A stretch of 32,644 bases of DNA from Gammaproteobacteria bacterium. Lineage in GTDB: Bacteria > Pseudomonadota > Gammaproteobacteria > Steroidobacterales > Steroidobacteraceae. Both the position numbers and the translations under genes were made by a program. The notes beneath the pieces were generated by a model that was given only the letters and a program-made list of their open reading frames with translations, had not been told where the DNA came from and did no database searches. Below, piece after piece: positions 8,964 to 18,658 of the stretch. Positions within the stretch are counted from its first letter, which is position 1. Each line of letters begins with the position of its first letter. The stretch is from positions 1-32,644 of the forward strand of contig JASHVF010000080.1 of the NCBI GenBank assembly GCA_030039615.1, given 5' to 3'.

Positions 8964-9935
8964 TCACTCGTTCGATACCGCGAGCTGCACCGCCGGCGCC
9001 GCTCCCCGGTTGCCGCCGCGGCTGCCGAAACGCTCGATGATCCAGGAGCGGAACAGCGCAATTGCCGTATCCGCGAGCCCGTCGGGATGCGTGATCAGGT
9101 AGTAGCCGTAGCCGTCGTCGAGGATGGCGTCGAAGGGCTTGACGAGGCGCCCGAGACGGATCTCCTCGGCGAACAGATTGGTATCGAGCACGGCGATCCC
9201 CTGTCCGCTGAGCGCGTACTGCGCCGCCAGCACCGCGGTATCGAACACCATGCCGCGCTCGACGTCGACACCCGCGAGGGCGTTCTGCCGCGCGAACTCC
9301 GCCCAGAAATGGTGCCGCGGCGCATCCGCAACCCTGACGTGGATCAGCTCATTCGCCCGGATGAAGGCGGCGAGGTCCTTGCCCTGGTGCGTGGCGGCGA
9401 TGTTTGGATGGCAGACGATCGCCTGCCGGACCGACCAGAGCAGATCGGTCACGAGGTCGCTGACCGAGGGCTTCGAGTAAACCACCGCCACGTCGACGTC
9501 GCCGAGCGGGGGCCCGACCCCGTACGGGCTGATGAGATCGATATCGACCTCGGTGCTGGCGCGGCGGAAGTCCTGCAGGATGGGAACGGCGAGCTGTACG
9601 GCGAAGCTCGGCGGCATCTGGACCCGCAACGTGCGCTGCACCGGAGCGCCTTCGTTGCGGATGTCCTCGAGTGCGTACTCGAGGCGATCGAAGGACCTGA
9701 CCACCGCCGGCAGCAGGTGCTGCCCCGCCTTGGTCAGGGCGAGCGCGTGCGGCCGCCGCTCGAAGAGCTGCACTCCGGTGAGGCGCTCGAGCGCGATCAC
9801 GTGCCGCGAGAGGGCGCTTTGCGAGATGAGCAGCGCGTTGGCCGCCGCGGTGAAGCTCCCGTGCTTGGCCACGCCCTCGAAGGCGCGCAGGGCGTTGAGG
9901 GGCAGCCACCGCCGGTCGATTGCTTTTTTGTCCAT
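8964..9935 (-). CDS. LysR-family transcriptional regulator
   Basis: LPLNALRAFEGVAKHGSFTAAANALLISQSALSRHVIALERLTGVQLFERRPHALALTKAG winged HTH. ATG at 9935; the ORF-track extension overlaps the upstream gene. Confidence 0.93.
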   Translation of the reverse strand: MDKKAIDRRWLPLNALRAFEGVAKHGSFTAAANALLISQSALSRHVIALERLTGVQLFERRPHALALTKAGQHLLPAVVRSFDRLEYALEDIRNEGAPVQRTLRVQMPPSFAVQLAVPILQDFRRASTEVDIDLISPYGVGPPLGDVDVAVVYSKPSVSDLVTDLLWSVRQAIVCHPNIAATHQGKDLAAFIRANELIHVRVADAPRHHFWAEFARQNALAGVDVERGMVFDTAVLAAQYALSGQGIAVLDTNLFAEEIRLGRLVKPFDAILDDGYGYYLITHPDGLADTAIALFRSWIIERFGSRGGNRGAAPAVQLAVSNE

Positions 9936-9967
9936 CGCTTTACTCGGCCTCCGAGAGCTCGAGCGCC

Positions 9968-11095
9968 TCAGGCCTTGTCGCGGTACTCCGTCTGGATCCT
10001 GCGGATCATCTTGTCGGTGCCGAAGAACGCGTGCTTCGACATGTCGGCGCTGTAACGGCTCGCCGGCGGGTGGCGGCCGATGCCCTCGGCGAGCGCGCGG
10101 ATGTGATGCGGCCCGGCACCGCAGCAGACGCCGAGATAACGCACGTCGAGCGCGAGCGCCTCGCGCCCGAAGTCGAAGATCTCCGCGCGCGTCGCGACGA
10201 AAGGATCGAGGCCGACCGGGAAGGCACGCTGGTTGTTGCAGCAGGCGTCGGTGAGCGACATGAAGGACGGCTGCTGCGTCGTGGTGCGGTACGGCACCGG
10301 CAGCGCCGCGACGTGGCACTTCACCGCCTGACGGATGTCGCGGATCATCGGCATCATGGTCGCCGGCCCGCGGTGACAGTTGAGCCCGACCACGTCGGCC
10401 CCGGCCTGCTCGAGGCGGCGGCAGCCCTCGGCCGGCGTCAGGCCGTCGCGCAGGATCGCTTCCTGGTGCATGGCGAACGTCACCACCGCGGGCACCCTGG
10501 AGTGGCGCTTGATGGCCTTGAGGGCGAGCTCCGCCTCGCCGACCCAGGCGAAGGTTTCGGCCACGAAGTAGTCGACGCCCGCCTCGACGGCCCAGCCGAC
10601 CTGCTCATCGAAGATCCGCTCGACCTCCTTGATCGCCTGCGCGTCGTGCGGATCGTAGATGTTGGTATTGCACAGATCGCCGGCGAACAGCGTGCCGGTG
10701 CTGCGCGCCACTTTCCTGGCAATTGCGAGCGCCGCGCGATTCATGGGCACCAGATCCTTCTCGCGGCCGATGACGCGCAGCTTCTCGCGGTGGACGTAGT
10801 AGGTGAGCGCCTCGGTCACATCCGAGCCCGCATGCACGAAGTCGAGGTGCAGCTGCTCGACGACCTCCGGGTGCTCGAACAGCACCTCGGGCACGAAGGC
10901 TCCGGCCTGCAGATATCCGCGGCGCTCGAGCTCGAACACGTAGCCTTCCGCGCAGATCACCGCACCCGCCTTGAGGCGCCCCAGCAGGTCACGCTCGACG
11001 TCCCGGCCCTTGCTCGCGCGCTTCACCTGCTTGACGCGCACCCGCGCGCGTTGCGGCTTGGCGGACTTGGCCTGCTTCTTCGCCTTGACTGGCAT
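9968..11095 (-). CDS. Homocysteine S-methyltransferase family protein, betaine-homocysteine methyltransferase-like
   Basis: Zinc cysteine motifs GADVVGLNCHRGP and YLGVCCGAGPHHIRAL; ICAEGYVFELERRGYLQAGAFVPEVLFEHPE N-terminus of the barrel. SD-like GGAGAG before the ATG. Confidence 0.85.
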   Translation of the reverse strand: MPVKAKKQAKSAKPQRARVRVKQVKRASKGRDVERDLLGRLKAGAVICAEGYVFELERRGYLQAGAFVPEVLFEHPEVVEQLHLDFVHAGSDVTEALTYYVHREKLRVIGREKDLVPMNRAALAIARKVARSTGTLFAGDLCNTNIYDPHDAQAIKEVERIFDEQVGWAVEAGVDYFVAETFAWVGEAELALKAIKRHSRVPAVVTFAMHQEAILRDGLTPAEGCRRLEQAGADVVGLNCHRGPATMMPMIRDIRQAVKCHVAALPVPYRTTTQQPSFMSLTDACCNNQRAFPVGLDPFVATRAEIFDFGREALALDVRYLGVCCGAGPHHIRALAEGIGRHPPASRYSADMSKHAFFGTDKMIRRIQTEYRDKA

Positions 11096-11149
11096 GGAAC
11101 TCTCCGGGCTGGTGTGTCACGTGAACGATGTCATTCTAACCGCGGATCC

Positions 11150-12004
11150 TCAGCCTGCGTAGCCGATGCACACGGCGCCGAGCATCACCGTGAGGCATAC
11201 CAGTACGCGGCGCACGGTGAGCGCCTCGTCGAGAAACACGCGACCGATCAGCACCGAGAAAGCGATCCCGGTCTCGCGCAACGCCGAGACCGCGCCCGCA
11301 TTCCCCAAAGCGAGCGCGGCGATGATGGCCCCGTAGCTGCCGAAAGAAAGCAAGCCGCCCGCCAGCGCCTTCGCCGCATCGCGCCTTCCGAGGTCGAGCG
11401 CGAGCTTGCCGCGGATCAGCGCCAGACCCGCCGGCATCAGCAAGCCGTAGATCACCCAGATCCAGGCGGCGTACGACTGCGGGCCGGCCGCAAGGCGCAC
11501 GCCGAGCGCGTCCGTGGTGATGAAGGCCGCGGCACACAGCGCGGCGAGGACCGCGAGCCCCAGCGGCTTGTGCTGGCCGCGCCCGCCGTGGATGGCGAGG
11601 CTGAGGATGGCGGCAGAGATCAGCGCGACACCGCAGAGCGCCATGGCGCTCAGGCGCTGACCCGCGAGTGCGAACCCGCCGAGCGTCACGAGCGTCGGCA
11701 CGCTGCCGCGTACGATCGGGTAGATCTGACCGAGCTCGCCGTGGCGGTAGGCGTGCGCGAGCACGAAGCTGTACATGACCTGCAGCAGCGCCGAGACGCC
11801 GAGGTACGGCCAGCTCGCCGGTGCCGGGACCGGCAGCAGCCACACGAGCGGCAGCGCGGCCACGGTGGTCGCAAAGCTCATGACGGTGACGAACTGCAGC
11901 CGATCGGCGCCGCTGCGCAGCACCGCATTCCAGCTTGCGTTGCATATTGCCGCCGCCAGAGCCAGCGCGATCACCAGGGGGCTCAACGGCTCGCCCCCGC
12001 GCAA
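11150..12004 (-). CDS. EamA/DMT-family transporter
   Basis: About ten hydrophobic segments; IVRGSVPTLVTLGGFALAGQRLS and DEALTVRRVLVCLTVMLGAVCIG. Start uncertain: TTG at 12004 or 11986, or GTG at 11974. Confidence 0.8.
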   Translation of the reverse strand: MRGGEPLSPLVIALALAAAICNASWNAVLRSGADRLQFVTVMSFATTVAALPLVWLLPVPAPASWPYLGVSALLQVMYSFVLAHAYRHGELGQIYPIVRGSVPTLVTLGGFALAGQRLSAMALCGVALISAAILSLAIHGGRGQHKPLGLAVLAALCAAAFITTDALGVRLAAGPQSYAAWIWVIYGLLMPAGLALIRGKLALDLGRRDAAKALAGGLLSFGSYGAIIAALALGNAGAVSALRETGIAFSVLIGRVFLDEALTVRRVLVCLTVMLGAVCIGYAG

Positions 12005-12015
12005 GCACTGGTGGC

Positions 12016-13758
12016 ATGATGGCGCCGATGCATCTCGTCCAGCGGCCCCGGCCGCGCACCGTGACCGCCTGCGTGCTCATGCTGCTCAGCGCGAGCGCCG
12101 CGGCGCACGCCGCGGCACAACCGGGCGCAGCCGACGCGCAGCAGCAGCCGCCCTCGATCGCCGCAGCCGTCGCCGCCCCGGACCGCTACGGAGCGGATGC
12201 CGCCCAGCGGGTGCTGCGCGCCGGCGGCAACGCGGTGGATGCGGCGGTCGCCCTCGCCTTCACGCTCGCGGTGACCTACCCGGAGGCCGGCAACCTCGGC
12301 GGCGGTGGCTTCGCGACGGTTTGGGTCGAGCGCAAGGCCTACTTTCTCGACTACCGGGAGACCGCGCCGCACGGCGCCGGCGCCGGCATGTATCTCGACG
12401 GCCACGGCAACCTCATCCCGGACGCCAGCACCGTGGGTGCCGGAGCTGCCGCGGTGCCGGGGACGGTGGCGGGCCTGTGGGAGCTGCACCGCCGCTTCGG
12501 CCGCCTGCCCTGGAGCGTCGATCTGGCGCCCGCGATCCGCTACGCGCACGAGGGATTCCGCGTCAGCCCGATGCTGGTCGCGCTGCGCGACACGCGCGCC
12601 CGCGAGCTGCGCGGCCGCACCAACTTCGGCAACTACTTCGGCCCGCTCAGCGCCGACACATTGTTGCGTCAGCCCGAGCTGGAAGAGACGCTCAAGCGCA
12701 TCGCCGCCGACGGACCGCATGGCTTCTATGCCGGGCGCACCGCCGAGCTGATCGTCGCCGAGATGACACGCGACCATGGGCACGTCACGGCTGCCGACCT
12801 CGCGGCCTATAAGCCGCTGTGGCGCGAGCCGCTCGAGGGGGACTGGGCGGGCTACCACGTGATCACGGCGCCGCTGCCGAGCTCGGGCGGCATCGCGCTG
12901 CTGTCGCTGCTCGCCATGAAGCACGACCTGGCGCGCGCCTTCGCAGGTGTGCCGCTCAACTCGGCGCAATACGTGCATCTGCTGGCGGAGATGGAAAAGC
13001 GTGTTTTTGCCGATCGGGCCGCGTACCTCGGCGACCCCGACTTCAGCCACGCGCCGGTGGCGCAGCTGCTCGATCCGGCATACCTCGAACGCCGCGCGCG
13101 CGAAGTGAGTACCGGCGTACCGACGCCGACCGCTGCGGTACAGCCGGGCCTCGCCGCGCACCACAACACCTCGCATTTCTCGGTGGTCGACCGCGTCGGC
13201 AACGCGGTCTCCAACACCTACACCCTCAACGACGACTTCGGCTGCGGCGAGGTGGTGACCGGCGCCGGCTTCCTGCTCAACAACGAGATGGATGACTTCT
13301 CGGCGAAGCCGGGCGCTGCGAATATCTACGGCGTGGTCGGGAGCGATGCCAACGCAATACAGCCCGGCAAGCGCCCGCTCTCGACCATGACTCCGACAAT
13401 CCTCACCGACCACGGGCGCGTGGCGCTCGTCATCGGCACTCCCGGCGGCTCGCGCATCGCCGCCTGGATCTTCCAGGTGATCACCGACTGGCATGATTTC
13501 AACATGCCGCTCGCCGCCGCCGTGACCGCGCCGCGCATCCACCACCAGCTGCTGCCGCCCGACACGCTGTTCGAGGAGCCCTACGCGGGGCTCGACCCCA
13601 TGGTGCGCAGCGCACTCAGTGCGCGCGGCTACAAGTTCGTCAAGCAGGGCTGGAACGGCGACATCGAAGCGATCGCGGTCGGCGCCGCCGGCACCGAAGC
13701 GGCGGCCGACCCGCGCGGCCGCGGCGTGGCACGCGTGCTGGGCAATGGCGCCCGCTGA
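12016..13758 (+). CDS. ggt: Gamma-glutamyltransferase, periplasmic
   Basis: Signal peptide (VTACVLMLLSASAAAHAAAQ), AAQRVLRAGGNAVDAAVALAFTLAVTYPEAGNLGGGGF, catalytic Thr region HHNTSHFSVVDRVGNAVSNTYTLND, and PLSTMTPTIL. Confidence 0.94.
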   Translation: MMAPMHLVQRPRPRTVTACVLMLLSASAAAHAAAQPGAADAQQQPPSIAAAVAAPDRYGADAAQRVLRAGGNAVDAAVALAFTLAVTYPEAGNLGGGGFATVWVERKAYFLDYRETAPHGAGAGMYLDGHGNLIPDASTVGAGAAAVPGTVAGLWELHRRFGRLPWSVDLAPAIRYAHEGFRVSPMLVALRDTRARELRGRTNFGNYFGPLSADTLLRQPELEETLKRIAADGPHGFYAGRTAELIVAEMTRDHGHVTAADLAAYKPLWREPLEGDWAGYHVITAPLPSSGGIALLSLLAMKHDLARAFAGVPLNSAQYVHLLAEMEKRVFADRAAYLGDPDFSHAPVAQLLDPAYLERRAREVSTGVPTPTAAVQPGLAAHHNTSHFSVVDRVGNAVSNTYTLNDDFGCGEVVTGAGFLLNNEMDDFSAKPGAANIYGVVGSDANAIQPGKRPLSTMTPTILTDHGRVALVIGTPGGSRIAAWIFQVITDWHDFNMPLAAAVTAPRIHHQLLPPDTLFEEPYAGLDPMVRSALSARGYKFVKQGWNGDIEAIAVGAAGTEAAADPRGRGVARVLGNGAR

Positions 13759-13760
13759 CC

Positions 13761-16187
13761 TCACGAGCGCAGGCGCACGTTGTCGGGGTCGTAGAGCGGC
13801 TCGCGCGCTACCAGAGCGCGGCAGCGCTCACCGAGGATCTCCACCTCGAGCTCGGTGCCGGGATCGGTGAGTTCGGCGCGCAGGTAGGCGAGCGCGATGC
13901 TGCGTTTCAGGCGATAGCCGTAGCCCCCCGAGGTCACGAGCCCCACCCGCTCACCGCCGCGGTACACGATCGAGACCGGCGCGGCATCCGCGGCGCGCGC
14001 CTCGACCAAAAGCGGCACGAGCCGCTCCCCCACTCCCGCGTCCGCCTGGCGCCGCAGCGCCGCGCGGCCGACGAAGTCGGCCTCCTTCTCGAGGCGCACG
14101 AAGCGCTCGAGCCCGGCGGAGAGCGCCGTGTACTCGCTGGTGAGATCCGCCTTCCAGCTGCGGTAGCACTTCTCGAGCCGCAGGCTCTCCACGGCATAGA
14201 GACCAAAGTGCCCCAGCTCGAGATCGGTACCCGCCTCGACGAGCCCGGAATGCAGGGCGACGAGGTGCTCATTCGCCACATGCAGCTCGAAGCCCAGCTC
14301 GCCGACATAGCTCACCCGCATGGCGAGCACCGGCACGCCGGCGACCTCGATCGGCCGCACCGTGAGCCAGGGAAGGGCGCCGTTCGAGAGATCCGCCTGC
14401 GTGAGGCGTGCGAGCAGCGCGCGCGAGCGCGGTCCCGCGACGACCAGCGTGCCGTAGCGGTGCGTCAGGTTGGCGATCTCGACCGCCCCGCGCTGCGAGC
14501 CCAGGTGCTGCCGCAGCCAGTCCTCATCGTGCCGCTGCGCCGCCGCGGCCGACAGCAGCCAGAAGCGCCCTTCCGAGAGCTGCGACAGGGTCATCTCCAT
14601 TACGACACCGCCGCGTGCCGAGCACGCATAGGAAAGCGTCGTGCGTCCGGGCCGCGGCAGGTCGCCGGCGATCAGGTGATCGAGGAAGGAGCCGGCGCCT
14701 TTGCCGGTGATCTCGAAGCGCGTGAAGCCCGGAAGATCGAGCAGCGCGACGCCATTCGCCACGGCGGCGCACTCGCGCTCGACTGCGCGGTGCCAGCGCG
14801 GGCGTCGGAAGGAGCGCTCAGGGCCCGGCGGGTCGTCGGGCATGGCGTAATACACCGCGCGCTCCCAGCCGCCCCGTGCGCCGAACACGGCGCCGAGCGC
14901 CTCGAGACGCCCATATAAAGGAGAGGTCAGCGCCGGTCGCCCTGCGGCGCGCTCCTCCTGCGGGTAAGCGACGCCGTATTCGGTCTGGTAGGTCTCGAGC
15001 GCCCTGGCGAGCGCGTAGCCGTGGCCGGCAAAGCCGAGATAGCGCCGGTGATCGAGCGGCCAGACGTCCCAGTCAGGCTCGCCGTTCACGACCCATTCGG
15101 CGATCACCTTGCCTGCGCCCCCCGCCTGCACGATGCCGAAGGTGAACGCGCAGCAGTGGAAGAAATTCCGCGCTCCCGATGCCGGACCGAGCAGCGGGTT
15201 ACCGTCCGGGGCGTAGGGAATCGGGCCGTTGATGACGCGCTTGACGCCGACGCTGCCGAGAATCGGTACGCGTGCGCAGGCCGCCTCGATGTAGTCCTCG
15301 ATGCGCGCGAGATCGTCCGCAAACAGCTGATAGGCGAAGTCCGCCGGAATGCCGTCCAGAAAATGCGCACGCCCGCGTGACTCGTACGGGCCGAGCAGCA
15401 GGCCGTGGCGCTCCTGGCGCAGGTAATAGCTGACATCCGGATCGCGCAGCAGCGGCAGCCGCGCCGCGCCGCGCGCCGCCAGCGCGGGAATGTCCTCGGT
15501 GACGAGATACTGGTGCGAGAGCGACACCATGGGCAGGTACTCGCCAATCATCGCGGCCACCTCGGCACCGCGGAAACCTGCCGCGTTGATGACGTACTCG
15601 GCCTCGATCGCGCCCTGCGGCGTCTCGAGGCGCCAGCCGCCCGCAGGCAGCGCGCGAATCGCGCTGACACGCGTGTGCCGATAAATGGTGGCGCCGCGCT
15701 GGCGCGCGCCTTGGGCGAGCGCCTGCGTCAGCTGCGCCGGATCGATGTCGCCGTCGTCGGGATCCCATAACCCTGCGCGAATGCCCTCGGTGTCGAGAAA
15801 CGGGTGCCGGGCACGGATCTCCGCGGGCGCGAGCAGCTCGAAGGCGAGCCCGAGGGCGCGCGCCTGGGCGCTGACGTGGCGAAACTCATCGACGCGGTCG
15901 GCGCTGTGCGCCAGACGGATGCTGCCGGTGCGATGGTAGGTGAGATCGGCGCCGACCTCCTGCCCGAGGCGCGCGTACAGCTGCGTCGAGTACTGCTGCA
16001 GCTTCAGCAGGCACCAGGCGGTGGCGAAGTTGGGACAGTTGCCGGCGGCATGCCAGGTCGAGCCCGCGGTGAGCTCATCGCGCTCGAGCAGCACCACGTC
16101 GCTCCAGCCGAGGCGCGTCAGGTGATACAGCGCACTGCAGCCGACCGCTCCCCCGCCGATGACCACGACCCGCGCGTGGCTCTTCAA
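13761..16187 (-). CDS. FAD-dependent oxidoreductase fused to GcvT-type domain, paralogue 2
   Basis: VVVIGGGAVGCSALYHLTRLGWSDVVLLERDELTAGSTWHAAGN, DAO domain and GcvT C-terminal domain. The ORF track starts at 16658, but that extension overlaps the upstream gene; TTG at 16187 with GGTGAGG upstream is the likely start. Confidence 0.88.
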   Translation of the reverse strand: MKSHARVVVIGGGAVGCSALYHLTRLGWSDVVLLERDELTAGSTWHAAGNCPNFATAWCLLKLQQYSTQLYARLGQEVGADLTYHRTGSIRLAHSADRVDEFRHVSAQARALGLAFELLAPAEIRARHPFLDTEGIRAGLWDPDDGDIDPAQLTQALAQGARQRGATIYRHTRVSAIRALPAGGWRLETPQGAIEAEYVINAAGFRGAEVAAMIGEYLPMVSLSHQYLVTEDIPALAARGAARLPLLRDPDVSYYLRQERHGLLLGPYESRGRAHFLDGIPADFAYQLFADDLARIEDYIEAACARVPILGSVGVKRVINGPIPYAPDGNPLLGPASGARNFFHCCAFTFGIVQAGGAGKVIAEWVVNGEPDWDVWPLDHRRYLGFAGHGYALARALETYQTEYGVAYPQEERAAGRPALTSPLYGRLEALGAVFGARGGWERAVYYAMPDDPPGPERSFRRPRWHRAVERECAAVANGVALLDLPGFTRFEITGKGAGSFLDHLIAGDLPRPGRTTLSYACSARGGVVMEMTLSQLSEGRFWLLSAAAAQRHDEDWLRQHLGSQRGAVEIANLTHRYGTLVVAGPRSRALLARLTQADLSNGALPWLTVRPIEVAGVPVLAMRVSYVGELGFELHVANEHLVALHSGLVEAGTDLELGHFGLYAVESLRLEKCYRSWKADLTSEYTALSAGLERFVRLEKEADFVGRAALRRQADAGVGERLVPLLVEARAADAAPVSIVYRGGERVGLVTSGGYGYRLKRSIALAYLRAELTDPGTELEVEILGERCRALVAREPLYDPDNVRLRS

Positions 16188-16200
16188 CGCCTCACCCGCT

Positions 16201-18651
16201 TCAACACTTGACCCGCTCGCCCGCCGGATCGTAGAACGGCCGCAGCGATACGCGCGCGGGCACGCGCTCGGCCGCCACCTCGATCTCATAGCGCCCGGAG
16301 CCGATCCACTCGGCAGTGATCGGCTCATCGCCGGCGCGCTCGAGGTACCCGAGGCCGAGCGCCACTCCGAGTGTGTGGCCGAACATACCGGAGCTGATCT
16401 TGCCGACCAGCACCCCGTCGCGCCAGATCGGCTCATTGTGATAGAGCAGCCGCTCGGGAGTCTCGAGAGCGAAACCGGCCAGCCGCCGCCGCAGTCCGTC
16501 GCGGCGCTGCCTGAGCAGCGCCTCGCGGCCAAGGAACCGCTGCGGCTTGTCCCAGGCGAGCGCAAAACCGAGTCCCGCCTCGAGCGGCGTGTCCTCGTCC
16601 GTGATGTCATGGCCCCAGTGCCGGTAGGCCTTCTCGATCCGCAGGCTGTTGAGCGCATGGTAGCCGGCGAGCTTCAGCCCGAAGGCCGAGCCCGCTGCGA
16701 CCAGCGCGTCGTAGACGCCTTGGGCAAACTCGGTGGCAATGTAGAGCTCGTAGCCGAGCTCGCCCACGTAGGTGATGCGGCTCGCGCGCACGCGGGCGTA
16801 GCCGAGATCGATGACGCGCGAGGTGCCGAAAGGAAAGGCCGCGGTCCCGAGGTCCGCGTCGGTGAGCTCTCGCAGCAGCGCCCGGCTCTCCGGTCCCATG
16901 AGACCGAGCACCGCATACGCCGCGGATACGTCCACCGCCACCGCAGCGGCGTCCGGCGGGATTGCGCGGCACAGGTAGTTGAAGTCCCGCGTCTGCGTCG
17001 CGCAGCCGCTCACGATCAGGAACGAGTCCTCGGCCTCGCGCGTCACCGTGACGTCGGCCTCGATGCCGCCGCGCTCGTTCAGCCACTGCGTATAGACGAT
17101 GCGGCCCACCGGCACGTCGATATCGTTGGCGCAGATTCGCCCCAGCACCGCCGCGGCATCGCGCCCCTTGAGAACGAACTTCGCGAACGAGGACTGATCG
17201 AAGAGCCCGACGCGCTCGCGCACCGCGCGGTGCTCGGCGGCGCAAGCGTCGAACCAGTTCTGACGGCCGTAGCTGTACTCGTAGCGCGGCGAGCTCCCCG
17301 GCGCGCCGAACCAGTTGGCGCGCTCGTAGCCGGCGACCTCGCCGAAACATGCGCCGGCGGCGGCGAGCCGGTCGTGGAGCGCGGACTTGCGCACCCCGCG
17401 CGCGCTCTGCGGCTGGCGGTACGGCCAGTGCATCGCGTAGAGCAGTCCGAGCGCCTCGACGGTGCGGTCGCGCAGATACCTGCGGTTGCGCTGAAACGGC
17501 GCACAGCGGCGGATGTCGACGTCCCACAGGTCGAACGGCGCATGTCCGTCGACGATCCAGTCCGCGAGCACCTTGCCGGCGCCGCCCGCCGACTGGATAC
17601 CGATGGAGTTGAAGCCAGCGGCCACGTAGAAGCCCTTGAGCTCCGGAGCCTCGCCGAGCAGATAGCGGTCGTCGGGCGTAAAGCTCTCGGGCCCGTTGAA
17701 GAACACCTGCACGCCGGTCGATTCGAGCGCCGGCACGCGGCGCATCGCGCCGGCGAACAGCGGCTCGATGTGCGCAAGATCAGGCGGCAGCTGCTCGAAG
17801 GCGCTGCCCTCGGGAATGCCGTCCTCCGCCCAGGGCTTGGCGCGCGGCTCGAACCACCCGACGAGGAGCTTGCCCGTGTCCTCCTTGAAGTACGAGCAGG
17901 CATCGGCGTCACGCAGAATCGGCAGGTCCGCCGGCAGCCCGGCGATCGGCTCGGTGACGATGTAGAAATGCTCCGCCGCGTGCAGCGGTACGCTCACCCC
18001 GGCGAGCGCGCCGACCTCGCGGCCCCACATGCCGGCGCAGTTGACCACCACGTCCGCACGCACCTCGCCCGCCTCGGTGGCGACGCCGGTAACGCGGCCG
18101 CCCGAGGTCCGAATGCCGGTGACCTTGGCGCCTTCCACGATGCGCGCCCCGCCGCGCCGCGCGCCGCGCGCCAGCGCCTGCGTGGTATCGACCGGATTGG
18201 TGCGCCCATCCTTCGGCAGATAGACGGCGCCGACCAGGTCATCGATCGCGAGCAGCGGCCAGCGCTCGCGCGCCGCGTGCGGCGACAGCAGCTGCACTTC
18301 GAGCCCGAAGACGCGCGCCATGGAGGCGCCGCGCTTGAGCTCCTCGAAGCGCGCCGCGCTCGCCGCCACGGCGACCGACCCTACCTGGCGGAAGCCGGTG
18401 GCCTGCCCGGTCTCGCGCTCGAGGCCTTCGTAGAGCTGCGTGGTGTACTGCGCGAGCCGCGTGAGGTTGTGCGTGGCGCGCAGCTGGCCGACCAGGCCGG
18501 CCGCATGCCAGGTGGTGCCGCAGGTGAGCTGCCGCCGCTCGAGCAGCAGCACGTCGCTCACTCCGCGCTTTACCAGATGATAGGCGACGCTGCAGCCGAC
18601 GATGCCGCCGCCGATGATCACGACGCCGGCGTGGGACGGGAGGCTTTGCAC
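16201..18651 (-). CDS. FAD-dependent oxidoreductase fused to GcvT-type domain (sarcosine dehydrogenase-like), paralogue 3
   Basis: VVIIGGGIVGCSVAYHLVKRGVSDVLLLERRQLTCGTTWHAAGLVGQLRATHNLTRLAQYTTQLY; GcvT domain with TYVGELGYELYIATEFAQGVYDAL. Confidence 0.9.
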   Translation of the reverse strand: MQSLPSHAGVVIIGGGIVGCSVAYHLVKRGVSDVLLLERRQLTCGTTWHAAGLVGQLRATHNLTRLAQYTTQLYEGLERETGQATGFRQVGSVAVAASAARFEELKRGASMARVFGLEVQLLSPHAARERWPLLAIDDLVGAVYLPKDGRTNPVDTTQALARGARRGGARIVEGAKVTGIRTSGGRVTGVATEAGEVRADVVVNCAGMWGREVGALAGVSVPLHAAEHFYIVTEPIAGLPADLPILRDADACSYFKEDTGKLLVGWFEPRAKPWAEDGIPEGSAFEQLPPDLAHIEPLFAGAMRRVPALESTGVQVFFNGPESFTPDDRYLLGEAPELKGFYVAAGFNSIGIQSAGGAGKVLADWIVDGHAPFDLWDVDIRRCAPFQRNRRYLRDRTVEALGLLYAMHWPYRQPQSARGVRKSALHDRLAAAGACFGEVAGYERANWFGAPGSSPRYEYSYGRQNWFDACAAEHRAVRERVGLFDQSSFAKFVLKGRDAAAVLGRICANDIDVPVGRIVYTQWLNERGGIEADVTVTREAEDSFLIVSGCATQTRDFNYLCRAIPPDAAAVAVDVSAAYAVLGLMGPESRALLRELTDADLGTAAFPFGTSRVIDLGYARVRASRITYVGELGYELYIATEFAQGVYDALVAAGSAFGLKLAGYHALNSLRIEKAYRHWGHDITDEDTPLEAGLGFALAWDKPQRFLGREALLRQRRDGLRRRLAGFALETPERLLYHNEPIWRDGVLVGKISSGMFGHTLGVALGLGYLERAGDEPITAEWIGSGRYEIEVAAERVPARVSLRPFYDPAGERVKC

Positions 18652-18658
18652 GGCGGGA

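Noticed and set aside
9924-9929. Six-A run near the LysR start (ATG GAC AAA AAA GCA) as a programmed frameshift site
   Set aside because: No downstream alternative frame with a recognisable product; LysR reads through in a single frame.
11983-13764. 593-aa minus-strand ORF
   Set aside because: Exact antisense of the well-supported gamma-glutamyltransferase gene; Arg/His/Glu-rich antisense composition with no family motif.
16188-16658. N-terminal extension of the 965-aa ORF
   Set aside because: Lies over the 3' end of the neighbouring gene and has Ser/Arg-rich frame-shifted composition; conserved sequence begins at about 16187.
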